34,067 bases of DNA from Bacteroides sp. (GTDB taxonomy: Bacteria; Bacteroidota; Bacteroidia; Bacteroidales; Bacteroidaceae). Within the stretch, counting starts at the first letter, position 1, and each line of letters begins with the position of its first letter. This document shows, piece by piece, positions 25,154 through 34,067 of the stretch. The position numbers and the translations under genes are program-made. The notes under the pieces were generated by a model. That model searched no databases and was not told where the DNA came from. It saw nothing but the letters and a program-made list of their open reading frames with translations. Location of the stretch: contig JAFURM010000058.1 in the NCBI GenBank assembly GCA_017471925.1, positions 1 through 34,067 of the forward strand, read 5' to 3'.

Positions 25154-25738
25154 TTACTCATTTTCTTCTTTTTTCTCGGCCTGTACGACCTTGGGAGCAG
25201 CCTTCTTGGGAGAGCCGGGCTTCTTGGGAGAGAGCTGGATAGTCATGCGTTTCCCTTCCAGAACAGGCATCTGGTCCACCTTGGCATACTCTTCCAAATC
25301 ATTGGCAAAACGCAGCAACAGCACTTCGCCTTGCTCTTTGAAGAGGATGGAACGTCCTTTGAAGAAGACATAAGCTTTCACCTTATCCCCATCTTCCAAA
25401 AAGCCCTTGGCATGTTTCAACTTGAAGTTGTAGTCGTGGTCATCCGTCTGAGGACCAAAGCGTATCTCCTTCACGTTTACCTTGACCTGCTTGGCTTTCT
25501 GTTCTTTCTGACGTTTCTTCAGCTGATAAAGAAATTTAGAGTAATCGATAATACGACAAACAGGGGGTTGTGCATTGGGAGAGATTTCCACCAGGTCGGC
25601 TTCATGTTCCTCGGCCAAGCGGAGCGCTTGTGCGATAGGATAAACCTTTGACTCAATATCGTCGCCCACAATGCGGACTTCTTTGGCACGGATTTGTTCA
25701 TTAATCCGATGTTGCCCTTTCAAACTGTCATTTTTCAT
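25154..25738 (-). CDS. infC: Translation initiation factor IF-3
   Basis: IF-3 binds the 30S subunit, keeps it apart from 50S and checks start codon and initiator tRNA. The 194-aa product shows the N-domain start [35 protein letters not shown] and the linker [11 protein letters not shown]. The C-domain signature is [21 protein letters not shown] Lys/Pro/Ala-rich tail of about 20 residues ([14 protein letters not shown]...) extends beyond the E. coli length. The start is ATG, so the AUU-based autoregulation of E. coli infC is not available here. A -7 box lies in the 59-nt gap behind thrS, suggesting an extra internal promoter. Confidence 0.97.
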   Translation of the reverse strand: MKNDSLKGQHRINEQIRAKEVRIVGDDIESKVYPIAQALRLAEEHEADLVEISPNAQPPVCRIIDYSKFLYQLKKRQKEQKAKQVKVNVKEIRFGPQTDDHDYNFKLKHAKGFLEDGDKVKAYVFFKGRSILFKEQGEVLLLRFANDLEEYAKVDQMPVLEGKRMTIQLSPKKPGSPKKAAPKVVQAEKKEENE

Positions 25739-25792
25739 TAAATAACTGTATACTTCCTATTTGTTTTTTTGTTATTACTTCTAAATTGGGCG

Positions 25793-25800
25793 CAAATTTA
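25793..25800 (-). promoter_or_regulatory. Candidate internal -7 box before infC
   Basis: TAAATTTG on the minus strand is a full TAnnTTTG match overlapping the thrS stop codon, 54 nt before the infC ATG. No -33 box is seen. It would let infC-rpmI-rplT be made independently of thrS. Confidence 0.4.
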
Positions 25801-27738
25801 CCACTTATTTATCATATTCTGAACTTCCCCATTCACTTTTTTCGCAAAATCTTCGAATTTCATGGTTCCTTGGTCGCCTTCTCCCTGCTTGCGCACAGAG
25901 ACTTCCTTGTTTTCGGCCTCCTTTTCGCCCACAATAAGCATATAGGGGATACGCTTCAATTCATTGTCGCGAATCTTGCGGCCAATCTTCTCGTTACGCT
26001 CGTCCACAATGGCACGCACATCAAACTTCTTCAGGTAGCGCTTCACCTCATTGGCATAATCGTTGAATTTCTCACTGATGGGGAGGATGGCCACCTGATC
26101 AGGGGTCAACCATAAGGGGAACTTACCGGCCGTATGCTCAATCAACACTGCCACGAAACGTTCCATAGAGCCGAACGGTGCACGATGAATCATTACCGGA
26201 CGATGCTTTTGGTTGTCAGAACCGGTATACTCCAGGTCGAAGCGTTCAGGCAGGTTGTAATCCACCTGAATGGTGCCCAACTGCCAACGACGGCCGATAG
26301 CATCCTTCACCATAAAGTCCAGCTTAGGACCATAGAAGGCAGCTTCGCCATATTCCACCCGGGCTTTAAGTCCCTTTTCGGTACATGCCTCAATAATAGC
26401 CTGCTCGGCCTTTTCCCAATTTTCGTCACTACCGATATACTTGCTGCGGTTCTCCGGGTCGCGCAAAGAAATCTGAGCCTCGAAATTCTCAAAGTTCATG
26501 GACTGGAATACGATGGAAATGATGTCCATCACGCGCAAGAACTCATCCTTCACCTGGTCGGGACGGCAGAAAATGTGGGCATCGTCCTGCGTAAAGCTGC
26601 GCACACGGGTCAATCCATGCAATTCACCGCTCTGTTCATAACGGCAAACCGTACCAAATTCGGCCAAGCGCAAGGGGAGGTCCTTGTAAGAACGAGGAGA
26701 GTTCTTATAGATCATACAGTGATGAGGACAGTTCATCGGCTTCAGGAAGTACTCTTCGCCCTCTTCAGGAGTATGAATGGGTTGGAAAGAGTCCTTGCCA
26801 TACTTGGCATAGTGACCGGAAGTAATATAAAGCAGTTTATTACCGATGGGCGGACACATCACCTCCTGATAGTCATAACGTCCTTGGATGCGGCGCAGGA
26901 AGTCTTGCAGACGGTTGCGCAGTGCTGCACCCTTGGGCAACCACATGGGAAGTCCTTTTCCTACCGTATCGGAAAACATGAACAAATCCATCTCCTTGCC
27001 AATCTTGCGATGGTCGCGCTTCTTGGCCTCTTCCAGCATCAGGAGATATTCATCCAGCATTTTCTTTTTTGGGAAAGTGATGCCATAGATACGTGTCATC
27101 ATCTTGCGGTCTTCCTGGCCACGCCAATAGGCACCGGCTACGGAAGTCAGCTTGATGGCCTTGATGGGAGCTGTAGTCATCAAGTGAGGGCCACGACACA
27201 AATCGGTGAACACACCTTGCGTATAGGTCGTGATATGACCGTCTTCCAGTTCGGAAATCAGTTCACACTTATAGGTTTCGCCTCTGTCACCGAACATCTT
27301 CAGGGCATCAGCCTTGGCTATGTCAGCACGTACTACGGCCTCTTTCTTGGCTGCCAACTCGGCCATTTTCTTTTCGATGGCGGGCAGGTCGGACTCCTTG
27401 ATGGGCGTTTCACCCGGATCTACGTCATAGTAGAAACCGTTTTCGATGGCAGGGCCTATACCGAACTGAATGCCCGGATAGAGTTCTTGCAAAGCTTCTG
27501 CCAACAAGTGGGCACTGGTGTGCCAAAAGGCATGCTTGCCTTGTTCATCGTCCCATTTATAGAGAACCACTTCGGCATCCTGATTGATGGGACGCCCCAA
27601 ATCATACGTTTCTCCGTTCACGCCACAGGCCAACACATCCTGTGCCAGGCGCGAGCTGATGCTTTCTGCAATCTGCAGTCCTGTTACTCCCTCGTTGTAT
27701 TCACGAACAGAGCCATCGGGAAAAGTTATCTTTATCAT
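25798..27738 (-). CDS. thrS: Threonyl-tRNA synthetase
   Basis: ThrRS charges tRNA-Thr. The 646-aa product has all the usual parts in order. A TGS domain covers residues 1-60 ([14 protein letters not shown]). The editing domain carries [11 protein letters not shown] (zinc/editing His pair), [20 protein letters not shown] and the Cys/His motif. The catalytic core has [31 protein letters not shown] and [13 protein letters not shown]. The C-terminal anticodon-binding domain contains [19 protein letters not shown]. No key residue is missing. It heads the thrS-infC-rpmI-rplT cluster and has its own promoter box. The thrS leader is short, so no T-box or operator-type control is visible. Confidence 0.98.
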   Translation of the reverse strand: MIKITFPDGSVREYNEGVTGLQIAESISSRLAQDVLACGVNGETYDLGRPINQDAEVVLYKWDDEQGKHAFWHTSAHLLAEALQELYPGIQFGIGPAIENGFYYDVDPGETPIKESDLPAIEKKMAELAAKKEAVVRADIAKADALKMFGDRGETYKCELISELEDGHITTYTQGVFTDLCRGPHLMTTAPIKAIKLTSVAGAYWRGQEDRKMMTRIYGITFPKKKMLDEYLLMLEEAKKRDHRKIGKEMDLFMFSDTVGKGLPMWLPKGAALRNRLQDFLRRIQGRYDYQEVMCPPIGNKLLYITSGHYAKYGKDSFQPIHTPEEGEEYFLKPMNCPHHCMIYKNSPRSYKDLPLRLAEFGTVCRYEQSGELHGLTRVRSFTQDDAHIFCRPDQVKDEFLRVMDIISIVFQSMNFENFEAQISLRDPENRSKYIGSDENWEKAEQAIIEACTEKGLKARVEYGEAAFYGPKLDFMVKDAIGRRWQLGTIQVDYNLPERFDLEYTGSDNQKHRPVMIHRAPFGSMERFVAVLIEHTAGKFPLWLTPDQVAILPISEKFNDYANEVKRYLKKFDVRAIVDERNEKIGRKIRDNELKRIPYMLIVGEKEAENKEVSVRKQGEGDQGTMKFEDFAKKVNGEVQNMINKW

Positions 27739-27771
27739 ATTGGTTATGTTATATTTTCAGTTTACAGTGCG

Positions 27772-27779
27772 CAAAATTA
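27772..27779 (-). promoter_or_regulatory. Candidate -7 box for thrS
   Basis: TAATTTTG on the minus strand is a full TAnnTTTG match, 33 nt before the ATG, in the 103-nt gap after the TPR gene. No -33 box is visible. Confidence 0.5.
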
Positions 27780-27841
27780 GTCATTTCTTTCTTATCTACC
27801 GTCATTTGCTCAGGAAATGTTAGCATCTACCTCTTCTGACT

Positions 27842-29881
27842 TCACTCTGAACGGTCAATAAAACGTTTGATGATATTATAGGCCGACACGACTCCCAACT
27901 CGCCGGCCTTGCTCAAATCGGCAATACCCTGTTTATTGTTGCCCAGGAAGATGTGCGTCAGGCCTCTATTGAAATAGGCTTCGGCAAAATCGGGAGCCAG
28001 TTCTATAGCCTTGTTATAGTCCGCCAAAGCCGCACGATAGTCTTTCAACGTGGAGAACACATTGCCTCGGTTGTAATAGGCATAGACAAAATCGGGGGCC
28101 AACGTAATGACCTGATCCAAATCCTTCTTCACGATTTCATAATCCAGGGCCGTGACCTCACTCTTTCCTTCACTGTTTCCTGAAGCCGCATGGATACTTG
28201 CCGCTTCAGCTTTCCGGTATTCCAATTGCTTGCAACGCACCAAAGCCCGCATGAAATAGGCCGGAAAGAAGGTGTCATCCAAGACGATGCTCTTGGTAAA
28301 ATCCTCTATAGAGCTGCTGAAATCCTGCACCAGATAGAAATCCAGGCCACGCATGAAGCGTTTTTCGGCACTGCGGCTATCAGCCACGGCATCGGCCGTA
28401 TGTTTGTCTATCAGTGCAAAATGGAACTGCACCTGTTTTTCGGTCAGCGGTGCCTCCATATTCGTGATGCGCAGGGTCTTGGGAAATATCTTGCGATGAT
28501 TCAGTTCCTCCACATATTTATGGTAATGCAACGAGCGTTTCACCTCGCTAATCTTCTCATAATAGCTCAGCACGAACATCGGCTCCAGTTTGATGGTGAC
28601 ATTGCGATCCTGCACCCGGCCACGATAATCGCTCGTATAGCGTTGGTTCACCTCTGAATCGTCCACCACAATCTTTCGGTAGTTCTCCACGTTCTTGTCC
28701 GACTTCTTGCGCGTCTTTTCCCCATCGGCCTTGTCCGTGTCATCGGCATCAGCCACCGTCTTGTCCGATTTCGAAGTGGCTGCATTGCGACGGTCTATCT
28801 GAATCTTCATAATCTGAAATTCGTCAGCTTCAGCCCCCTTCCGATCGCCCATCTTTTTGCGTGCCTCAGCACGTTGGTAATAGCCGGCCAAGAAGTTGGG
28901 GTACACCTCAATAACCCGTGAATAGTCGCTGACGGCTCCCTTGTAGTCTCCGGTTTGTGCGCGAAGCACACCACGGTTGAAGGTGGCCAACATGTTGTCC
29001 GGCTCTATCTCCAACACAAAGTCAAAGTCTTCAATGGCGCGATTGTCATCTCCCACCTGCGCGCGGAGCAGTCCTCGGTTGTAATGGCCGATAAAGTTAT
29101 TGGGATCCAGATCCAAAGCGAGGTCATAGTCGCTCATGGCTCCCCTCAGATTGTCCTGATAGAAGCGTACCAAAGCGCGGTTGATATAGTTGCCCGCATT
29201 CTTCACGCTCAGGTGAATGGCCTGATTGAGATCCTGTTCAGCCTCTTTATACTTTTTCTGCTGAATGCGCACAATGGCACGGGCACTCCAGCCGTCAGCA
29301 TCATAGCGATCCATCGCTATGGCCTGTTCAAAGTCGTTCAAAGCCTTGATGGTATCATTCTGCCTCAGGTAGACTTCACCACGCATCAGATAGGCCCTCG
29401 TATAGCGGGGAGCGATGGAGAGCAGGCGGGCCAGGTCTTCCTGAGCAGCCTCATAGTCCTGTTTCTGCATATGACAGAGGGTCAGGTTATGCCACAGCAC
29501 CACATTCTCGGGAGCATGTTTCAAGGCCATCTGATAGTCTTCAATGGCTCCATCGAACTTGTTCTGTCGGATGCGGGCCAGCCCCCTCACCTGATAGGCT
29601 CCCACCATGAAAGGATTGCGACGGATGGCCTCGCTGCAATCATCCTCGGCGCCTTGGAAGTCCTCCAGGCTGATTTTAGCCACTCCACGAAAGAAATAGG
29701 GCTCAAACAGGTAAGGCTTGGCATTGATGACCTGATTGAAATATTGGATGGAAAGGACATAATCCTCAAAATAGAGGGCATTGCGGGCAATAGTCATCAC
29801 CCGTTCCGTATTAATCTGCGCCGACACATAAAGTGGCAACAGCAGCAGAAGCAGCCCTATTTTCCGGATAGTCCCGTTCAT
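27842..29881 (-). CDS. Secreted tetratricopeptide repeat protein
   Basis: The 679-aa product begins with a signal peptide ([22 protein letters not shown]), so it acts outside the cytosol. About nine TPR units occupy residues 20-360, e.g. [20 protein letters not shown] and [20 protein letters not shown], with the typical Gly/Ala/Tyr/Pro positions. A charged Lys/Asp linker follows at about 365-395 ([17 protein letters not shown]). A middle segment of unknown fold ([19 protein letters not shown]...) is followed by three more TPRs near the end ([20 protein letters not shown]). TPRs mediate protein contacts. The start at 29881 gives a clean signal peptide and overlaps the def stop (ATGA); 29911 would run into def. 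The partner proteins are unknown. Confidence 0.88.
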   Translation of the reverse strand: MNGTIRKIGLLLLLLPLYVSAQINTERVMTIARNALYFEDYVLSIQYFNQVINAKPYLFEPYFFRGVAKISLEDFQGAEDDCSEAIRRNPFMVGAYQVRGLARIRQNKFDGAIEDYQMALKHAPENVVLWHNLTLCHMQKQDYEAAQEDLARLLSIAPRYTRAYLMRGEVYLRQNDTIKALNDFEQAIAMDRYDADGWSARAIVRIQQKKYKEAEQDLNQAIHLSVKNAGNYINRALVRFYQDNLRGAMSDYDLALDLDPNNFIGHYNRGLLRAQVGDDNRAIEDFDFVLEIEPDNMLATFNRGVLRAQTGDYKGAVSDYSRVIEVYPNFLAGYYQRAEARKKMGDRKGAEADEFQIMKIQIDRRNAATSKSDKTVADADDTDKADGEKTRKKSDKNVENYRKIVVDDSEVNQRYTSDYRGRVQDRNVTIKLEPMFVLSYYEKISEVKRSLHYHKYVEELNHRKIFPKTLRITNMEAPLTEKQVQFHFALIDKHTADAVADSRSAEKRFMRGLDFYLVQDFSSSIEDFTKSIVLDDTFFPAYFMRALVRCKQLEYRKAEAASIHAASGNSEGKSEVTALDYEIVKKDLDQVITLAPDFVYAYYNRGNVFSTLKDYRAALADYNKAIELAPDFAEAYFNRGLTHIFLGNNKQGIADLSKAGELGVVSAYNIIKRFIDRSE

Positions 29882-30435
29882 CGTCTCACTGTCTTCACGC
29901 GATAGGTACAATGTGCCTTGCCCTTCAGCATGGCATTCAGTTTTCCCTTTATCATCTGTTTGCGGAGGGCGGAGAGATGATCAATGAACATCTGTCCCTC
30001 CAGATGATCGAACTCGTGTTGCATGACACGTGCCAGATAGCCCTGCACCTCTTCCTCATGCTCCACCAGATTCTCGTCCAGGTATTTCACCCTGATTTTG
30101 TCGGCACGCTTCACGCTCTCGTGTACACCGGGAAGACTCAAGCAACCCTCATCCATAGAGACCATCTCATCACCGGTTTCCAGGATATGTGCGTTGATAT
30201 AGACACGACGGAAATCTTTGAATTCCGGAAAATCTTCGGCCAACGGATCCAGGTTAACGACCACCACACGGATAGGCAGTCCTATCTGGGGAGCAGCCAA
30301 TCCCACGCCTTCGGCATTATCCATAGTCTCAAACATATTGGCTATCAATTCCTTCAGGTTAGGATAATCGGGAGTTATATCCTCTGCAACTTTTCTCAAT
30401 ACAGGTTGTCCGTAGACATAAACGGGTAAAATCAT
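29878..30435 (-). CDS. def: Peptide deformylase
   Basis: Def removes the formyl group from the start Met of new proteins, using a bound metal. The three motifs are intact in the 185-aa product: [10 protein letters not shown] (residues 43-52), EGCLSLPG with metal ligand Cys98, and HEFDHLEG with His140, Glu141 and His144. The tail after residue 150 is basic. It follows ruvX after 30 nt and is joined by ATGA to the TPR gene, so that protein is probably translated through coupling. Confidence 0.97.
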   Translation of the reverse strand: MILPVYVYGQPVLRKVAEDITPDYPNLKELIANMFETMDNAEGVGLAAPQIGLPIRVVVVNLDPLAEDFPEFKDFRRVYINAHILETGDEMVSMDEGCLSLPGVHESVKRADKIRVKYLDENLVEHEEEVQGYLARVMQHEFDHLEGQMFIDHLSALRKQMIKGKLNAMLKGKAHCTYRVKTVRR

Positions 30436-30465
30436 ACAGAATATTATATATAATAAGGTGTAAAA

Positions 30466-30891
30466 CTACATTGGGGCAAAACGTCTGTTCTCCAAGTATG
30501 TCTGAAGAATAATCGTAGCACTGATTTCATCCACCAAAGCCTTGTTCTGGCGGGCCTTCTTTTTCAGGCCGGCTTCCAACATCGTGCGATGGGCCAAGAC
30601 GGAAGTGAAGCGCTCGTCCACATACTCCACCGGGACATGGGGCAACCGTTTCACCAATGAACGAACAAAAGGCTCAATATTGCTCATGTTTTCCGAGACT
30701 TCATTGTTCATCTGCTTGGGCAGGCCTACGAGAATACGCTCTACCGGTTCCTTTGTCACATAGTCAAGCACAAACTGCAGCAATTGGTGGGTAGGCACCG
30801 TGGTCAGTCCGTTGGCAATCATCTGCAACGTGTCGCTAACCGCAATCCCCGTGCGTTTCCGTCCGTAATCTATAGCCATTATTCTACTCAT
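30466..30891 (-). CDS. ruvX: YqgF/RuvX family nuclease
   Basis: This 141-aa RNase H-fold protein is the predicted pre-16S rRNA 5'-processing nuclease (also called a Holliday junction resolvase-like protein). MSRIMAIDYGRKRTGIAVSD carries the first catalytic Asp, LVGLPKQMNNEVSENM the second motif, and VEYVDERFTSVLAHR and DEISATIILQTYL the later acidic sites. The start at 30891 matches family N-termini. A start at 30981 is rejected because it would include the ompA terminator and the promoter box. The box ends only 9 nt before the ATG, so its own transcript would have almost no leader. def follows after 30 nt. Confidence 0.93.
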   Translation of the reverse strand: MSRIMAIDYGRKRTGIAVSDTLQMIANGLTTVPTHQLLQFVLDYVTKEPVERILVGLPKQMNNEVSENMSNIEPFVRSLVKRLPHVPVEYVDERFTSVLAHRTMLEAGLKKKARQNKALVDEISATIILQTYLENRRFAPM

Positions 30892-30900
30892 ACTTGGGCA

Positions 30901-30908
30901 CAAAAGTA
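30901..30908 (-). promoter_or_regulatory. Candidate -7 box for ruvX
   Basis: TACTTTTG on the minus strand is a full TAnnTTTG match between the ompA terminator and the ruvX ATG. Only 9 nt separate its last base from the start codon, implying a nearly leaderless mRNA. No -33 box is visible. Confidence 0.45.
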
Positions 30909-30954
30909 CGATTAAAATTTGAATTCTACCGTTAAACTTCACATATAATGCACA

Positions 30955-30987
30955 AAAAGGGTGTCCGGACAAGCCGGACACCCTTTT
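30955..30987 (-). terminator. Terminator of the ompA operon
   Basis: AAAAGGGTGTCCGG (30955-30968) and CCGGACACCCTTTT (30974-30987) form a perfect 14-bp stem with a 5-nt loop. On the minus strand a T-tract follows. It lies 33 nt past the ompA stop. Confidence 0.93.
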
Positions 30988-31019
30988 ATCGGACAGGGAT
31001 AATCCCTGTGCAAGTCGTA

Positions 31020-32162
31020 TTATTCCAGAATAACCACGCGGTTCAGGTAATCCTTGCCGAACATGTTCTCGGTACCACCGAAGCCCACAAGTTCCAGCTG
31101 ATCCTTGTCTACGCCTTCAGCAATCAAAGCATCGTAAACAGCCTGAGCACGCTTCTCAGAAAGTTTCTGGTTGAATGAAGAGCTACCTGTAGCCTTGTCG
31201 CAGTAGCCTGCAATCTTGTACTTCTTGTCAGGGTTAGCCTTCAGCACCTTGGCAGCCAACTGGATATTGACCATGCCATAGTCATCAATCTTGGAGCTAC
31301 CGATGCCGAAGAAGATGGCGCGAGGACCGGCAACTTCGATTTCCTTAACCACTTCCTTAGTCTCACGCTGAACGTTGGCCAGGGCGTTCTTGGTCTGTGC
31401 CAGGTCAGTCTGAGCCTGTGCCAGCTCTTCACGATACTTGTTCACCTCGTCGTTGATGGCTGTCTTGTCTATCTTGGCCTCGCAAGAAACGAACTTCTTG
31501 CCACCGAAAGTATAGGCGAAACCTACATTCAGACGGCCTGTAGCCTCGGCCTTGCGGCAGTCGCTTGCATCACCGAAGATAGAAGGAGTAACACCTACAC
31601 GGCCTTCCAGATTCAATGCCCAGTAACTGTTGATGTCATAGGAAATACCCAAACCGGCTGTAGCACCGAAACGGGCCTTCAAGCCGTGCTCATCGTATTC
31701 ACGAACTTCAGCGTAATTGTTGTTGCCATCATAGGTAATGTTGGTATCAACAGCCTTAGCCAGGTTCATTGTAGGACCACCGAAGAGGTAGAGGTTGAAC
31801 TTACGGTCGGGATTATAACCTGCAAAGAGGTTGATGACGTTCAGCATAGCATCCAAATTTACTTCACCGAACTTTCTGCAGTAGTCATGATACTGAGTAT
31901 CCTGTTCGTCCAGGCTCTGCCAGAAACCACCGATTTGGCCGCGAACGCCCCAAACGGGAGTAATGTATTTACCCAAAGAAACATTGAGGTTGAATGTCGG
32001 GGTATTGAAGCCGCCATTGATTACAGACATACCACCAACGCCAACTCCTAAGAAGATATTATCCGATGCCTTATCGGTATAATATTTTGTTTTTTCCTGT
32101 GCGTTAACCGTTGCACACACACCGGCTACCAGCAAAGAAGCTATAATTAATTTAAATTTCAT
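31020..32162 (-). CDS. OmpA-family outer-membrane protein (Omp40/41 type)
   Basis: The 380-aa product has a signal peptide (MKFKLIIASLLVAGVCATVNA), then an eight-strand-like barrel at about residues 25-210 (FLGVGVGGMSVING, FNLYLFGGPTMNLAK, LNVGFAYTFGGKKF). A coiled-coil follows, EVNKYREELAQAQTDLAQTK. The C-terminal OmpA domain (about 265-380) contains AIFFGIGSSKID and YCDKATGSSSFNQKLSEKRA, with the Asp and Arg used to hold peptidoglycan. This layout matches the Omp40/41 proteins of Porphyromonas and abundant OmpA proteins of Bacteroides. It lies 40 nt after the DUF3869 lipoprotein and ends at a strong terminator. Such proteins link the outer membrane to the cell wall and are usually among the most abundant proteins. 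Confidence 0.95.
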   Translation of the reverse strand: MKFKLIIASLLVAGVCATVNAQEKTKYYTDKASDNIFLGVGVGGMSVINGGFNTPTFNLNVSLGKYITPVWGVRGQIGGFWQSLDEQDTQYHDYCRKFGEVNLDAMLNVINLFAGYNPDRKFNLYLFGGPTMNLAKAVDTNITYDGNNNYAEVREYDEHGLKARFGATAGLGISYDINSYWALNLEGRVGVTPSIFGDASDCRKAEATGRLNVGFAYTFGGKKFVSCEAKIDKTAINDEVNKYREELAQAQTDLAQTKNALANVQRETKEVVKEIEVAGPRAIFFGIGSSKIDDYGMVNIQLAAKVLKANPDKKYKIAGYCDKATGSSSFNQKLSEKRAQAVYDALIAEGVDKDQLELVGFGGTENMFGKDYLNRVVILE

Positions 32163-32202
32163 TGTTCGTCGTTTTTAATCATTTGTTATCAAGAAACTTC
32201 CA

Positions 32203-33141
32203 TTAGTCAGCAACGATGATACCGCCACCTGCATTTTCGCTATCGCCATGACCGTGACCGTGACCAGTGTGGCTGGGAGCATGACCGTGACCAGGGATAG
32301 TGTTACCGTGACCGGGGATTTCGTTATCAATATCCACAGTAGCAACGGTATTCAGGTAGTTCTTAACAACGATAGTGGCGAGAGTTTCCTTCGTCTCTTC
32401 TGCACGGGTCACCGTTGTTGTCTTCTCAATTTCATAAGTCGTAGTCTGGATTTCATATGATACGCTTACGATTGTACGAGAGTGAGCATAAACCAATACA
32501 TCCTTTATAACTACTTCCTCTGTCTTATAAGTATTCTTCAGTGTGCTGAGGAAAGCGTTAACATAAGCCACTTCTGTATAGTTGAGCTTAGACTCATCCC
32601 AAGTGATTGTTGCATCCTCACAACCGGTTCTCTTGGTATAAGTAGCGGTTGTCGTCCAATAGTAGTCAGAGGGGTTGTCCATATAGCTGCTGTTACCTGC
32701 TACAGTAGCAGTAGACTCAGAAGCCTTAGCTGCGATTGTGATGGTAGTTGTAGGATCTTCGGGATCGGGCACAACAGGAGCCTGCAGGATGATAGTCGGA
32801 GTGATAGTAGCAAACTGACCGGCATTCAAAGCGGGTACAGCCACCTCTACAGAAGCGTTGATGCTGTTGTAAGTTGCACTTACAGTTACTTTCTGTGCTG
32901 CAAGGTTCGGGTTACCGGTAAATGTCAGCGTAGCCGGAGTAATGGTTGCCAAAGCTGTAACATCCGTGGTCTTGTCTGCTTCAACATAGAGCACGATGGG
33001 GCTAATGGTAGCCTGTGCGTTAGCAGGAGTCACGTTCACATTGAACTCCTCTTTCTCGCAAGAAGTGAAAATCGTAGCTACTGCTACTACAGCCAGTGCA
33101 AACAATGCACTCATACCGTTCAAGAATTTAAATTTCTTCAT
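32203..33141 (-). CDS. DUF3869-type lipoprotein with a histidine-rich tail
   Basis: The 312-aa lipoprotein has a signal peptide ending TIFTSC, with Cys28. CEKEE follows, which fits the surface lipoprotein export signal C-x-K-(D/E)2 described in Bacteroidota, so exposure on the cell surface is likely. Two Ig-like beta segments follow, rich in Thr/Val (ATISPIVLYVEADKTTDVT, TITIAAKASESTATVAG). The C-terminal 38 residues (275-312) have seven His in GHG-type steps (PGHGNTIPGHGHAPSHTGHG), a likely metal-binding or pH-sensitive tail, ending GGGIIVAD. The DNA of this part repeats a GGTCACGGT-like unit, so the tail could vary in length. It lies between the YjbH-like gene (13 nt) and ompA (40 nt). The function of the family is unknown. 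Confidence 0.85.
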   Translation of the reverse strand: MKKFKFLNGMSALFALAVVAVATIFTSCEKEEFNVNVTPANAQATISPIVLYVEADKTTDVTALATITPATLTFTGNPNLAAQKVTVSATYNSINASVEVAVPALNAGQFATITPTIILQAPVVPDPEDPTTTITIAAKASESTATVAGNSSYMDNPSDYYWTTTATYTKRTGCEDATITWDESKLNYTEVAYVNAFLSTLKNTYKTEEVVIKDVLVYAHSRTIVSVSYEIQTTTYEIEKTTTVTRAEETKETLATIVVKNYLNTVATVDIDNEIPGHGNTIPGHGHAPSHTGHGHGHGDSENAGGGIIVAD

Positions 33142-33154
33142 CTCAATTTTTAAA

Positions 33155-34067
33155 TTAATAATTCAACAATTCCGATTTTATGTAATATGGGTTAAAACTA
33201 TTCTGTCTCATGATATTATCACTTGCCTCTGCCTTATATTGCTTATAATAAATCTGCTCGTTACCGGCATTATAGACAATCCCAAAGTTATTGGAAGGCA
33301 TCACCCGAGGCCAGCTCTTATACCTTTTATACTTATAAGGTGGAAGTGCCACCTGAAACCTGAATCCGCCGTTGCTGTTCGCGCCTTCGGCCTTCATGGC
33401 ATAGAAGCCGATGGAGCAATAACGGAAATGACGAATCATTTCAAACTTCACGCCCTTTTCCTTCTTCAGGTACTGTTCGGCCTTCAAGTTGAACTGCGTG
33501 TTGTATTGCGGCCAATAGAAACTTCCGCCCAAAGTCCACGTCAGCGTCATGGTGGGGTCATAATGAAACGTGAAGCCATTCCAATAGTGACTACCCGTAC
33601 AGCCCACTCGTGCCATCAAGGAGAAACGTTCATCCCGGAAAGGATAGGCCACTAAATCCAGGTCAGCACCATACTGTCCAGCATTGAATGCGCCTACCGT
33701 CACCTTACCTAATATATTATAATAAGGTAAGCGGAAGCGCTGCGAAACCGTCAGATGTCCCGGATGCACTTTGTCCTCCAGCAGGCCATAGCCGTCATTG
33801 TAGACCGGTATCACCAGCTGCCCTGTCAGCTTCATGCCTTTCCAGAAGGAGACCTCCACGGCAGGACTCAAGTCAAATAAAGCTTGATAGATTTGGGTTA
33901 TTATCAAGTTTTTGAACGACAGTTGCGGGTAAACCAATACATCAACCTTAAACAAAGAACTATTCTTCACCTTTATCTTTCGGGCCTCCCGCCACGAGTC
34001 GCCCAGGTCGTAACTGACGTTCCAATCCTGACGCTGTGCCTGAGGTACCGAATCCCCGATAATGGGG
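33155..34067 (-). CDS. YjbH-like outer-membrane protein (5' truncated by the window)
   Basis: The frame is open to the window edge, so at least 303 residues are present and the start is missing; a GTG at 33970 is internal. The sequence is beta-rich with aromatic strand ends, for example FSLMARVGCTGSHYWNG, LTWTLGGSFYWPQYN and FRYCSIGFYAMKAEG. It resembles YjbH/YmcA-type outer-membrane proteins linked to exopolysaccharide export, but the family call rests on pattern recognition. It is the first visible gene of a tight cluster with the DUF3869 lipoprotein (13 nt) and ompA, which suggests an outer-membrane assembly or anchoring role together. Confidence 0.55.
   Translation of the reverse strand, partial: PIIGDSVPQAQRQDWNVSYDLGDSWREARKIKVKNSSLFKVDVLVYPQLSFKNLIITQIYQALFDLSPAVEVSFWKGMKLTGQLVIPVYNDGYGLLEDKVHPGHLTVSQRFRLPYYNILGKVTVGAFNAGQYGADLDLVAYPFRDERFSLMARVGCTGSHYWNGFTFHYDPTMTLTWTLGGSFYWPQYNTQFNLKAEQYLKKEKGVKFEMIRHFRYCSIGFYAMKAEGANSNGGFRFQVALPPYKYKRYKSWPRVMPSNNFGIVYNAGNEQIYYKQYKAEASDNIMRQNSFNPYYIKSELLNY

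Noticed and set aside
26134-27780. A 548-codon plus-strand frame opposite thrS
   Set aside because: The opposite strand encodes a complete threonyl-tRNA synthetase with all its motifs; long antisense frames are common opposite GC-biased codons.
29882-29911. Upstream extension of the TPR gene
   Set aside because: The 10 added residues precede a good signal peptide and would lengthen the overlap with def; ATG 29881 makes the ATGA junction.
30892-30981. Upstream extension of ruvX
   Set aside because: It covers the promoter box and part of the ompA terminator, and family members begin at MSRIMAIDYG.

Overview
The window looks like a chromosomal segment of a gut Bacteroides or close relative. 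Three things in the sequence point there: promoter boxes of the Bacteroidota type (TAnnTTTG, with no recognisable -35), lipoprotein-derived fimbrillin genes with their DUF3575/DUF5119/DUF4906 companions, and DUF3869, DUF5687 and Omp40/41-type OmpA genes. The species cannot be fixed from the sequence alone. No tRNA, rRNA, IS, integrase or CRISPR was found.

Plus strand, 1-5740. The window opens in the 3' end of a GLUG-repeat surface protein gene. After about 520 nt of structured noncoding DNA comes a housekeeping operon: sppA (envelope protease), lpxK (lipid A 4'-kinase), punA (purine nucleoside phosphorylase) and thiL (thiamine-phosphate kinase). It ends at a strong hairpin terminator. A compact array of palindromic repeats (5851-5929) lies between this operon and the convergent fimbrial operon.

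Minus strand, 15893-5991. A six-gene operon for a type V (FimA/Mfa1-like) pilus runs in the order OmpA-like/DUF3575, DUF5119 lipoprotein, fimbrillin (likely stalk), second fimbrillin, a 593-aa fimbrillin-like subunit with an inserted domain of about 130 aa that resembles a beta-trefoil, and a 1076-aa DUF4906 protein with an EF-hand-like loop and two C-terminal RCVR-ending modules. Four of the subunits share a lipobox Cys followed 30-35 residues later by a lone Arg, the expected maturation site. This operon is the best candidate for an interesting, partly undescribed system: a pilus that may carry both a lectin-like subunit and a calcium-binding, lectin-like tip.

Minus strand, 24015-15959. A likely operon runs miaA, a diacylglycerol-kinase-type lipid kinase, kdsA, an M16 zinc peptidase, an ABC permease (DUF5687) and an ABC ATPase. 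A -7 box lies just upstream and a strong terminator closes it.

Minus strand, 34067-24376. This holds a 5'-truncated YjbH-like outer-membrane protein, a DUF3869 lipoprotein with a histidine-rich tail, an OmpA-family porin and a terminator. Next come ruvX, def and a TPR protein, then thrS-infC-rpmI-rplT with their own promoter boxes and a terminator. Three gene pairs (def/TPR, M16/permease, DUF3575/DUF5119) share the same 4-nt ATGA stop/start overlap, which suggests translational coupling.
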